Below, piece after piece: positions 1 through 5,726 of a DNA stretch of 10,011 bases. The stretch spans positions 1 through 10,011 of the forward strand of contig JAABRW010000421.1 of NCBI GenBank assembly GCA_011390695.1. The letters run 5' to 3'. The notes beneath the pieces were generated by a model. That model had not been told where the DNA came from. It did no database searches and saw only the letters and a list, made by a program, of their open reading frames with translations. The translations under genes were made by a program, and so were the position numbers. How positions within the stretch are numbered: position 1 is the first letter of the stretch; the number at the start of each line of letters is the position of its first letter. Source of the DNA: Desulfotignum sp. (GTDB lineage Bacteria > Desulfobacterota > Desulfobacteria > Desulfobacterales > Desulfobacteraceae).

Positions 1-1
1 A

Positions 2-532
2 CTGGGAGGTCTGGGCCTTTTTTTTGCCCTGCGCATCTATGCACTCTCTTCAACAGGACGCGCCCACCGGGACTGGCTCCTTATCCATGTCCCCCTGGTG
101 TCCAAAATCTCCAATAATATTTACACCGGCCTGTTTCTGCGCATCCTCGGGAACATGCTGGACAGCGGCGTATCCCTCAAACAGGCCCTGGCCATTGCGG
201 CAAAATCCATGGGCAACCAATATTACCGGCAATTTGTGGAAAAAATTCATGAAAATATCGAACAGGGGCAAAAATTTTCCCTGGGCTTTTCTGCCAACCC
301 CCATATCCAGGATTCAGTGAAACAGGTGATTTCTGTGGGGGAAGAGGTGGGCAAGCTGCCCCTGGTCATGGGCCGGCTGGCCCGCTTTTATGAAGGGGAA
401 ATTGAACAGGACTTTAAACGGCTCACCTCCTTGATCGAGCCCCTGGCCCTGGTCTTTATGGGCGGGGCCGTGTGGATCATCGTGTCGGCCGTGATCTTGC
501 CCATGTTTCGGCTGGCCGGCGCCATCCAGTGA
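2..532 (+). CDS. gspF: GspF/PilC-family inner-membrane platform protein, C-terminal part (5' end outside window)
   Basis: Polytopic inner-membrane protein of T2SS/type IV pilus machines that couples the cytoplasmic assembly ATPase to pseudopilin extraction from the membrane. The reading frame is open from the left edge; the 176 residues seen are roughly the last 45% of a usual ~400-residue GspF. The first residues form the end of a transmembrane helix (LGGLGLFFALRIY). Then comes the second cytoplasmic T2SSF domain with family hallmarks: GRAHRDWLL before the domain, the L-D-SGVSLKQAL helix, and VGEEVGKLP. A final hydrophobic helix (around FMGGAVWIIVSAVILP) ends in MFRLAGAIQ, like the normal GspF C-terminus. 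An internal GTG at 98 is not the start, because homologous sequence continues upstream of it. The ATPase gene gspE is expected just before the window (inference). It is followed by the only sizeable gap in the secretion operon. Confidence 0.93.
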   Translation: MGGLGLFFALRIYALSSTGRAHRDWLLIHVPLVSKISNNIYTGLFLRILGNMLDSGVSLKQALAIAAKSMGNQYYRQFVEKIHENIEQGQKFSLGFSANPHIQDSVKQVISVGEEVGKLPLVMGRLARFYEGEIEQDFKRLTSLIEPLALVFMGGAVWIIVSAVILPMFRLAGAIQ

Positions 533-535
533 CCC

Positions 536-586
536 CTTGCCCGGATATCCCTTTTTTTTGCAGGAATCCCTTGCAATCCCGGCAAG
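536..586 (+). repeat. imperfect inverted repeat after gspF (possible hairpin)
   Basis: CTTGCCCGGAT at 536-546 pairs with ATCCCGGCAAG at 576-586, 10 of 11 positions complementary, enclosing a 29-base loop that contains a run of eight T. No T-run follows the second arm, so it is a poor intrinsic terminator. It could act as an RNA processing or stabilising hairpin at the 3' end of the gspF message (inference). Confidence 0.35.
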
Positions 587-623
587 TTTGTGGTGTAAGA
601 GAAACAGTGATACATATCCTGAG

Positions 624-640
624 TCTTTCATATAGAAAGA
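624..640. repeat. 17-bp perfect dyad upstream of gspG
   Basis: TCTTTC (624-629), centre ATATA (630-634) and GAAAGA (635-640) form a perfect 6-bp dyad with a 5-bp centre, 50 bp upstream of the gspG start. Size and symmetry resemble an operator, but a chance dyad in AT-rich DNA is also reasonable. No regulator is identifiable here. Confidence 0.25.
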
Positions 641-689
641 AGAATAAAAACCGGGATAATGGCGCAATATCAAATTTTGGAGGAACGGC

Positions 690-1229
690 ATGAAGGTATT
701 GAAATCAAAGGCAGTGGAAAACAGGATGCAAAGCGGTTTTACCCTGGTTGAACTGTTGATTGTGGTCATGGTATTGGGGATTCTGGCCATGATCATTGTT
801 CCCCAGATCACCGTATCCACCGTCGATGCCAAGAAAAGCACCCTGGTGACCAATCTGGGCGTCATTAGAAATGCCATTGAGCTTTACTACCACCAGCATG
901 ACAATACCTATCCCGGGGTCAATACGATACTCGGGGCTGCAAGTACAGACGCAACTGCTTCTGCTACTGCCTTTGTCGCGCAGCTGACCCAATATACCAA
1001 TGTCGACGGCACGGTGGCAACGGCCTATGACGAGACCACAGCTTCCTATGGGCCCTATCTGAAAAGCGCCACCCTGCCGGCCAATCCCTTTAACGATTTA
1101 TCAACGGTGATCTGTGATATTACGGAAACCGATATTACGGAAAGGACTGCCTCCGGGACATCAGGATGGAAATTCTATACCATAACCGGTAATTTCATTG
1201 CAAATATTGCAGCCTACGAAGATCTCTAA
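690..1229 (+). CDS. gspG: GspG-like major pseudopilin
   Basis: Class III (type IV pilin-like) prepilin of 179 residues, expected to be cleaved and N-methylated by the prepilin peptidase and to polymerise into the periplasmic pseudopilus. The leader has 16 residues with G16 at -1; the mature N-terminus is FTLVELLIVVMVLGILAMI, with the conserved Glu at +5 (E21) in the hydrophobic helix. A globular domain follows with GPYLKSATLPANPFN (about 131-145) and a C-terminal SGWKFYTITGNFIAN segment, typical of GspG-like/type II secretion pilins. The classical GspG calcium-loop signature near the C-terminus is not visible, so the G assignment rests on position (first pseudopilin after gspF), size and domain pattern. 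The ATG at 690 is supported by GGAGG 6 bases upstream. Residues 143-152 come from a 15-nt tandem repeat. Confidence 0.85.
   Translation: MKVLKSKAVENRMQSGFTLVELLIVVMVLGILAMIIVPQITVSTVDAKKSTLVTNLGVIRNAIELYYHQHDNTYPGVNTILGAASTDATASATAFVAQLTQYTNVDGTVATAYDETTASYGPYLKSATLPANPFNDLSTVICDITETDITERTASGTSGWKFYTITGNFIANIAAYEDL
1116..1145 (+). repeat. 15-nt tandem duplication inside gspG
   Basis: GATATTACGGAAA occurs twice with a 15-nt period (starting at 1116 and 1131), in frame, giving DITET followed by DITER in the C-terminal half of the pseudopilin. Only the last two bases of the units differ (CC versus GG). It looks like a small in-frame slippage duplication in a surface-loop region. Confidence 0.6.
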
Positions 1230-1245
1230 TGCCTTTTTCCCGGTC

Positions 1246-1776
1246 ATGGCAGGCATGCATCGCCGGCCGGGATTTACCCTGTTGGAGATCATGATGACCC
1301 TCATGATCATGGGCATTCTGGGCATGGCAGCCATGCCGGTGATCACCTCCTTTCTCAGGGATAGCCGTCTGTCATCCGCCTGTCGGGTCATGGCCGGGGC
1401 CATTGAATATGCCACTGTCCTGAGCAATAGCTACCAGCGCCCCTTTGCCGTTTCAACCGATATCGGGCGCAATCAGTTCACGGTTGTGGATACAGCGCCC
1501 TTTCCCGATACCAGTGCCGGCATCCGGCCCGACAACTCCCCCCCGGTCAATGCAGACAATGTGGTATTCAACCCCATGATGGACCAGTGGTACGCCATGG
1601 ACCTGGACCAGATCCCTGCCACAGAGGGGGTGCGTATCAGCTCGGCACCCGCCTTTCTCACCTTCTATCCGGACGGGCACTCCACCGGGTCGGGCAGTTT
1701 CTATGTCCTGGCCCTGGGCACCTTCACCCAGACCATCCGGGTGGATGGCTTCAGCGCACGGGTGTCCCTTGAGTAG
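1246..1776 (+). CDS. gspH: GspH-like minor pseudopilin
   Basis: Minor pseudopilin, thought to belong to the H-I-J-K tip complex that starts pseudopilus assembly. With the ATG at 1246 it has 176 residues: a 9-residue basic leader (MAGMHRRPG), then FTLLEIMMTLMIMGILGMA with Glu at +5. The next segment, SFLRDSRLSSACRVMAGAIEYATVLS, fits the GspH/FimT pattern in which the helix is followed by small-residue-rich helical sequence. The C-terminal part is beta-rich and ends in an LTFYPDGHSTGSGSFYV segment, the usual GspH feature FxpdGs.sgG. Starts are uncertain: the frame is open back to a TTG at 1198 inside gspG, and ATG 1255 would give a 6-residue leader. None has a convincing ribosome site; coupling to gspG, 16 bases upstream, is likely. 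Confidence 0.82.
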   Translation: MAGMHRRPGFTLLEIMMTLMIMGILGMAAMPVITSFLRDSRLSSACRVMAGAIEYATVLSNSYQRPFAVSTDIGRNQFTVVDTAPFPDTSAGIRPDNSPPVNADNVVFNPMMDQWYAMDLDQIPATEGVRISSAPAFLTFYPDGHSTGSGSFYVLALGTFTQTIRVDGFSARVSLE

Positions 1777-2182
1777 GGAGGGGCTTTCGGCCCGGGGGTT
1801 TACCCTCTTTGAAATCCTGGTGGCCATGGCCCTCCTGGGCCTTCTGATTCTGCCCCTCTTGAAAAGTGTCGGCCCCTCCCTGACCTCAATCTCCCACGTG
1901 GAAAAGGAAATCACCCTGACCAACCAGGCCCGGGCCACCCTGAACCGCATCCTCTCTCTCGATTTCAATACCCTGGTCTCCTGTATGGGGAACCCGGTAG
2001 ATTCGGCCCTCCTGTTCGGCAGCACGGCCGAAGCCCAAAAGGAAAATTTTCTGGTCCAGGGCAAGTCCTACTCCCCAAAGATCATCATTCAGGACGCGTC
2101 CGAAGACACAAGCCAAACCCTTTTAAAGCTTACGGTCGCCCTGGACACCCTCACCCTGGTGACCCTGAAAGCAGGGGGGTAA
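1745..2182 (+). CDS. gspI: GspI-like minor pseudopilin
   Basis: Small minor pseudopilin of about 137-145 residues, near the usual GspI size of ~120-130. The processing site is ARG|FTLFEILVAMALLGLLILP with Glu at +5. The mature region carries helix 1 and a short globular domain with TNQARATLNRILS, resembling the GspI/PilV family. Two starts are credible. ATG 1745 gives an 18-residue leader and a 32-base overlap with gspH. TTG 1769 gives a 10-residue leader (MSREGLSARG) and overlaps the gspH stop by 8 bases. I list the ATG form, but the shorter leader is more typical of the family. Assignment as I rather than another minor pseudopilin rests on size and position between H-like and J-like genes. 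Confidence 0.75.
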   Translation: MASAHGCPLSREGLSARGFTLFEILVAMALLGLLILPLLKSVGPSLTSISHVEKEITLTNQARATLNRILSLDFNTLVSCMGNPVDSALLFGSTAEAQKENFLVQGKSYSPKIIIQDASEDTSQTLLKLTVALDTLTLVTLKAGG

Positions 2183-2187
2183 TATCC

Positions 2188-2889
2188 ATGGTTCCCCTCT
2201 TTTTGCCGCTGTTTTCCAGGGATTCGGCCGCCGGCAAGGTAAAAGGTTCCCGGGTCCCTGGACTGTCCGAAAAGAAGGGGCAGGGGTTTTCTCTTGTTGA
2301 ACTGATGGTGGTCATCATGGTCCTCGGCACGGTGGCCCTGGCCGTTCAACAGATCATGGCCCAATTTTTGATCACCTGGACAGGATCCCGGGAAAAGATG
2401 GTATTACTCAACCAGGCACGATTTGCCCTGGATAGGATCACGTACCTGGTCCAGGAAACCGCCTTTCTGGAGCATCCCCCGGTGGGGGAGACAGATGCAA
2501 AGCTCGAGTTGGCTGAGCATGCCATGGACATGTACGACAATACCAGCCACACCTTTGTGGCGGCCGGGGATGGAAAGCTTGATGCCGACAATGACGGCAA
2601 CGGCCTTGTCAACGATGACCCGGGGGGGTCTGATCCCGTGGATCTGGTGACCCTGAAACTGGATAAAACCCAGGCCGACAATTGGAAACTGGTGGAGATT
2701 TTACCCAATTACAGCACGGCCTCTTTGACCGATTTTCTGCCCCCGAGGGTCCTGGCCGAAAATGTGACCCGGTTTACCTGTGAAATCATGCCCCCCGGGA
2801 ACCTGGTGGAAATTCTCCTGGAACTGAAGAAACAAAATATGAGGGTAGCGTTGACAACCCGGGCCATTGCCGGAAGGGTGGTGCCATGA
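2188..2889 (+). CDS. gspJ: GspJ-like minor pseudopilin with dockerin/EF-hand-like loop
   Basis: 233-residue pseudopilin, a size usual for GspJ/PilW-like minor subunits. The class III site is GQG|FSLVELMVVIMVLGTVAL with Glu at +5 (E38). The region after the helix (NQARFALDRITYLVQE) matches the GspJ/PilW pattern of a helix ending in R-L. The leader before the cleavage site is 33 residues, unusually long; ATG 2188 is the only ATG available and is preceded by AGGGGGG (2173-2179) with an 8-base spacer. Residues 132-143 read DADNDGNGLVND, an Asp-rich loop with D132, D134, D136, N138 and D143 in EF-hand/dockerin-like spacing, so calcium binding is plausible (inference). The stop overlaps the next ATG as ATGA. 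Confidence 0.8.
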   Translation: MVPLFLPLFSRDSAAGKVKGSRVPGLSEKKGQGFSLVELMVVIMVLGTVALAVQQIMAQFLITWTGSREKMVLLNQARFALDRITYLVQETAFLEHPPVGETDAKLELAEHAMDMYDNTSHTFVAAGDGKLDADNDGNGLVNDDPGGSDPVDLVTLKLDKTQADNWKLVEILPNYSTASLTDFLPPRVLAENVTRFTCEIMPPGNLVEILLELKKQNMRVALTTRAIAGRVVP

Positions 2890-3959
2890 AAGGGGGGGCC
2901 AAAACCTATCCCATTGCAATTGATTTTGACGGCCAGGAATTGACTGCCCTTCAGCTGAAGCCGTCAAAACAGCAGCTGGCCATCCGTGCCGAATTCCGGT
3001 ACCCGCTGATTTCCCCGGGCCATCCCGGCCCTGCCCGGAATTCTGAAGCCCTTTTGTCCGTGCTGGGGAAACTGAAAAAAACCCGGGGGTTTTCAGGCCG
3101 ACGGGTGGTGGTTCACCTGCCCCTGGAACAGACTTTGTGTTTTCCCGTGGATGTCAGCCCCAAAAAAGACCAGAGCCTGGACGAGGCTATTCTCCAGGAG
3201 GCGGAAAAAAACCTGCCCTATTCCCTGGAGAATGCGATCATTGATTATCCCTCCCTGGCCCCGGCCCCGGGGAAAAACCAGCAAATTGCCACCCTGGTGG
3301 CGGCCAGTAGAAAGGATGCTACAGCGCTTATGGCGGTGTGCAGCCAGGCCGGATTTTTAACGGAGGCCCTTGATTTTTCTCCCCTTTCGCTTATCCGGCT
3401 CCACCATTTTTTGTGTGAACCCGCTGAAAAACCCTGTATGGTCTGTTATATCGGCCGGCACCACTCCAGTTTGCAAGTGGTGAACCAGGACCGGATCTAT
3501 GCCTTCAGCAAGTTTGCCTGGGGAAGGGATCCTCTGGCAGAGCAAATCCGTCAGACTCTGGGGTTCACAGACCCGGGATCCCATGCCCTGGATCTTTTGC
3601 GGCAGTATGGCATCTCTCCGGACCCGGACATCCCGGATAGCGATGAAAAGATCGCCAATGTGGTGGCACGCATCATCACCCCGGGCATTGAAGCCCTGAT
3701 GTTTGAATTTCATCGCATCCTCGGCTATGCCCGCACCAAGGAAAACAGCGAGATCGGGCACATCTATTTTTACGGGTTTGCATCCCTGATCCAGGGACTT
3801 GATAGGTATGTTGAAAAATGGCTGGAAATCCCGGCTTCTCACCCCCCTGTCCAGGCCTGCATCAAGCCAGCTGCCCACGGGGGGGAGATGACCCCGGATC
3901 GGGTGGCCCGGCTCTGCCCGGTGCTGGGTCTTGCTATGAGGAAAATTCCATGGCTTTAA
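2886..3959 (+). CDS. pilM: PilM/GspL-N-like actin-fold platform protein
   Basis: 357-residue cytoplasmic protein matching the PilM family, the free-standing equivalent of the cytoplasmic half of GspL. In order: an N-terminal strand pair with a DFDGQELTALQL segment (13-24), GRRVVVHLPLEQTL (71-84), a helix E-AILQEAEKNLPYSLENAIIDY (100-121), TLVAASRKDAT (136-146), the repeated strand MVCYIGRHHSSLQVV (185-199), and a C-terminal IYFYGFASLIQGL block (293-305). These occupy the places of PilM's phosphate and adenosine loops, but the usual DIGSSSVK-, DIGA- and GGG-type glycines are mostly replaced. Nucleotide binding may therefore be weak or lost. No transmembrane segment is seen. The start overlaps gspJ as ATGA and has GGAAGGG (2872-2878) upstream. 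Its partner should be the PilN-like product of the next gene. Confidence 0.82.
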   Translation: MKGGAKTYPIAIDFDGQELTALQLKPSKQQLAIRAEFRYPLISPGHPGPARNSEALLSVLGKLKKTRGFSGRRVVVHLPLEQTLCFPVDVSPKKDQSLDEAILQEAEKNLPYSLENAIIDYPSLAPAPGKNQQIATLVAASRKDATALMAVCSQAGFLTEALDFSPLSLIRLHHFLCEPAEKPCMVCYIGRHHSSLQVVNQDRIYAFSKFAWGRDPLAEQIRQTLGFTDPGSHALDLLRQYGISPDPDIPDSDEKIANVVARIITPGIEALMFEFHRILGYARTKENSEIGHIYFYGFASLIQGLDRYVEKWLEIPASHPPVQACIKPAAHGGEMTPDRVARLCPVLGLAMRKIPWL

Positions 3960-4591
3960 GGGAAATCAACCTGGTTCCCTGGGACCTGATGAAAAAAAAT
4001 ACCCTTTCCCGGCACCTCTGGTTCTGGGCAAAGGGGCTGCTCCTGGTGGTCCTGGTTCTGGGCGCTGTCTATCTGGTCACCTTCTTCTGGATGAATAACC
4101 AGAAACAAACGCTGCCCCAGTTTGGCCAGGTCAAGGAGCAAATGGCGGTAAAGACCAATGCCGTCAAAGATCTCCAGGGCCGGCTCCAGGAGATTCAGGC
4201 CAAAATCCTCTCCCTTTCAACGCTGACCCGGGGCCAGCTGTTTTTTGAAATCATCCAGATTTTTTCCAATTGCCTCAATGACCAGACCTGGATCAATACC
4301 CTGTCCCTGCAGCGAACTCCGGAAGATATCCTGGTATTGGTGTGCGAGGGCGAGGCATGGACCCATCACGCCCTGGGCATGTTGATCCATCAGCTCTCCC
4401 TGGCGCCCCGGATCCAAGAGGTGGTTCTGGAAAATGCCTTCCAGCCGGATGCCCCGGCCAGCCCATCCCCGGACCCGCAAGCGTCAGGGGACCCGGGCGG
4501 TTCCGTTGAAACCGATTCATTGAACAGGGCTGCCGAATTACCCGGAACGGTTCAATTTAAAATTTTTGCAAAAATTGTGGGGCTCCCATGA
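3950..4591 (+). CDS. pilN: PilN-like (GspL C-terminal-like) inner-membrane platform protein
   Basis: 213-residue bitopic protein. The cytoplasmic N-terminus MALREINLVPWDLMKK carries the PilN INLxPW-type motif that binds PilM. One transmembrane helix follows (about 24-48, WFWAKGLLLVVLVLGAVYLV), then a coiled-coil-prone stretch (about 55-90) and a periplasmic ferredoxin-like domain (about 95-165). A Pro/Ser/Asp-rich insertion (about 165-190) interrupts the C-terminus before the last strand VQFKIFAKIV. The frame runs open upstream to 3818, but the ATG at 3950 is chosen because the INLVPW motif starts there and TGAGGA (3937-3942) lies 7 bases upstream. It overlaps the pilM-like stop by 10 bases. 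Together with the PilM-like protein it replaces a single GspL. Confidence 0.83.
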   Translation: MALREINLVPWDLMKKNTLSRHLWFWAKGLLLVVLVLGAVYLVTFFWMNNQKQTLPQFGQVKEQMAVKTNAVKDLQGRLQEIQAKILSLSTLTRGQLFFEIIQIFSNCLNDQTWINTLSLQRTPEDILVLVCEGEAWTHHALGMLIHQLSLAPRIQEVVLENAFQPDAPASPSPDPQASGDPGGSVETDSLNRAAELPGTVQFKIFAKIVGLP

Positions 4592-5115
4592 ACTTCTCCA
4601 TCAAGCATCTGGATTATGCAGCCCTGGGGTTGGTGGCCCTGACCCTTGTGCTGGGCCTGATTTTTATCTTTCATATCCATGGGTCTGCCGAAACAAAAAT
4701 TCAGCAGGAGACCCGGAAGCGCCTTGCACAGACCAGCGACCTGGAGGAGACCCAGAAACATTTAAAGACCCTGGAGAAGATTCTGGCTGCCCGCCAGGTC
4801 GCCCTGGCGGATATGAAACACAGAATCCCGGCTTCGGCAGGGATCGGGGAGTTGTTGACCCGGATACAGGAACAGATCAGGGGGCGCCACCTTGTCTTGA
4901 CCCGGTTCAGTCATCAACCCCCGGTCAAAACCCTGGAATTTAAGAAAATTCCGCTACAAATGAGCCTGGAAGGAAGGTTTTTAGACCTGTACGGGGTGCT
5001 CCATGATTTTGAAACCATGGACCGGGTGTTTCGCATTGAATCCATCCATATCACCCGGCCTGAAAATAGAGAGACCTGCACCTTGGAGATGATGGCGGCT
5101 GTATTCCATGAATGA
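4588..5115 (+). CDS. pilO: PilO-like (GspM-like) inner-membrane platform protein
   Basis: 175-residue bitopic protein: short cytoplasmic N-terminus, transmembrane helix at about 9-30 (YAALGLVALTLVLGLIFIF), coiled coil at about 38-78 rich in Lys/Glu/Gln, then a periplasmic ferredoxin-like domain. That domain has the PilO-type features RIPASAGIGELLTRIQEQ, a P-L-Q-M-SLEGRFLDLYGVLHDFE block and a closing strand. In the family it dimerises with PilN (GspL-GspM in T2SS) to make the periplasmic stalk of the platform. The start overlaps the pilN-like stop as ATGA, so the two are probably made in fixed ratio. It is somewhat shorter than typical PilO (~200). Confidence 0.82.
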   Translation: MNFSIKHLDYAALGLVALTLVLGLIFIFHIHGSAETKIQQETRKRLAQTSDLEETQKHLKTLEKILAARQVALADMKHRIPASAGIGELLTRIQEQIRGRHLVLTRFSHQPPVKTLEFKKIPLQMSLEGRFLDLYGVLHDFETMDRVFRIESIHITRPENRETCTLEMMAAVFHE

Positions 5116-5153
5116 GAAACAGGCTGGTAAGGGAGGAATGAGAGAGGATTGAC

Positions 5154-5726
5154 ATGGGCGCGTCCAAAGAAAATATCAAAAAAGGGATCATGGGGATAGT
5201 GTTTCTTGTCTTTCTGATCATGATCTATATCACCTTTTTTTCAAACAAGGCCCCTGACGAAACCCATACCGTCCCTGCCGGTCAAAGGGCTGCCCAACCC
5301 CGGGTTCAGCCCGAGACCCGAACCGTACCCCGGGTCCAGCCAGAGGCGGATGAAATTGTGCCCCTGCCTGCCCTGGTTGAAAGCCCCCCCCTGGAACCCG
5401 CCCGGAAGCTGGTTTTTCACCCACTGATCCGGGATATTTTCCAGAGGACCCTCTCTCCGGTTCCCCTTCCAGGCTCCGGGGAAGGGGAACCGGAAAAAGG
5501 CATGGAGACCGCTCTTTCTGCCAAGGAGCTGGAGGCTCTGAAAAATACCCTCAAGTTCAGTGGCTCCATCCTCTATAACACCGGGGCCGTGGCTGTCATC
5601 AATAATGCCTTTTACCATATCGGGGATACCCTAAACGGACACAGGATCGTGTTTATTTCTGAAAAAGAAGTCTGGATTGATACAATCGGGGGAACCCTGA
5701 AATTAGAGATTTTAAATTATGAGTAA
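5154..5726 (+). CDS. gspC: GspC/PilP-like coupling protein with HR domain, no PDZ
   Basis: 190-residue periplasm-facing protein likely linking the inner-membrane platform to the secretin. The N-terminus has one uncleaved-looking transmembrane anchor (about 12-30, IMGIVFLVFLIMIYITFF) and no lipobox cysteine. This is like GspC and unlike lipoprotein PilP. A long Pro-rich linker (about 33-118) includes PRVQPE twice ten residues apart. The C-terminal domain (about 132-188) contains LKFSGSILYN, AVAVINNAF, IGDTLNGHRIVFIS and VWIDTIGGTLKLEIL, the beta-rich pattern shared by the GspC HR and PilP domains. It stops there: no PDZ or coiled-coil domain of enterobacterial GspC type follows. The ribosome site GAGG (5144-5147) is 6 bases from the ATG, and a 38-base gap separates it from pilO. 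The name is by domain and position; PilP-like would be equally fair. Confidence 0.75.
   Translation: MGASKENIKKGIMGIVFLVFLIMIYITFFSNKAPDETHTVPAGQRAAQPRVQPETRTVPRVQPEADEIVPLPALVESPPLEPARKLVFHPLIRDIFQRTLSPVPLPGSGEGEPEKGMETALSAKELEALKNTLKFSGSILYNTGAVAVINNAFYHIGDTLNGHRIVFISEKEVWIDTIGGTLKLEILNYE

Larger units (their letters stand above)
533..689 (+). promoter_or_regulatory. gspF-gspG intercistronic region, possible processing or promoter region
   Basis: These 157 bp are the longest non-coding stretch within the secretion operon; the other junctions are overlaps or gaps under 40 bp. The 3' half is AT-rich compared with its surroundings. It contains two inverted repeats, listed separately, and ends in a strong ribosome binding site (GGAGG at 679-683, 6 bases before the gspG ATG). 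Weak sigma70-like elements can be drawn (TTGCAA 571-576 and TGTAAG 594-599 with 17 bp between), but each matches only 4 of 6 consensus positions. I regard a separate gspG promoter as possible, not shown. High expression of the major pseudopilin relative to gspF would be a sensible reason for such a region (inference). Confidence 0.3.

Noticed and set aside
314..877. 187-codon open frame on the - strand across the gspF-gspG junction
   Set aside because: It is antisense to two well-supported genes, has low-complexity His/Gln/Gly composition and no recognisable family.
1229..1294. TAATG overlap at the gspG stop, opening a 21-codon frame
   Set aside because: This ATG is not in the gspH frame and the frame stops after 21 codons. 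I considered a frameshift at the gspH start, but the gspH frame has its own ATGs and a normal leader.
3818..3949. 44-codon N-terminal extension of the pilN-like gene
   Set aside because: The extension is a frame shadow of the pilM-like C-terminus; the PilN motif begins at the ATG at 3950, which has a good ribosome site.
5138..5152. Mini-ORF ATG-AGA-GAG-GAT-TGA before gspC, preceded by GGGAGG
   Set aside because: Spacing to GGGAGG is too short for initiation, and the same bases are better read as the ribosome site of gspC. Likely chance.
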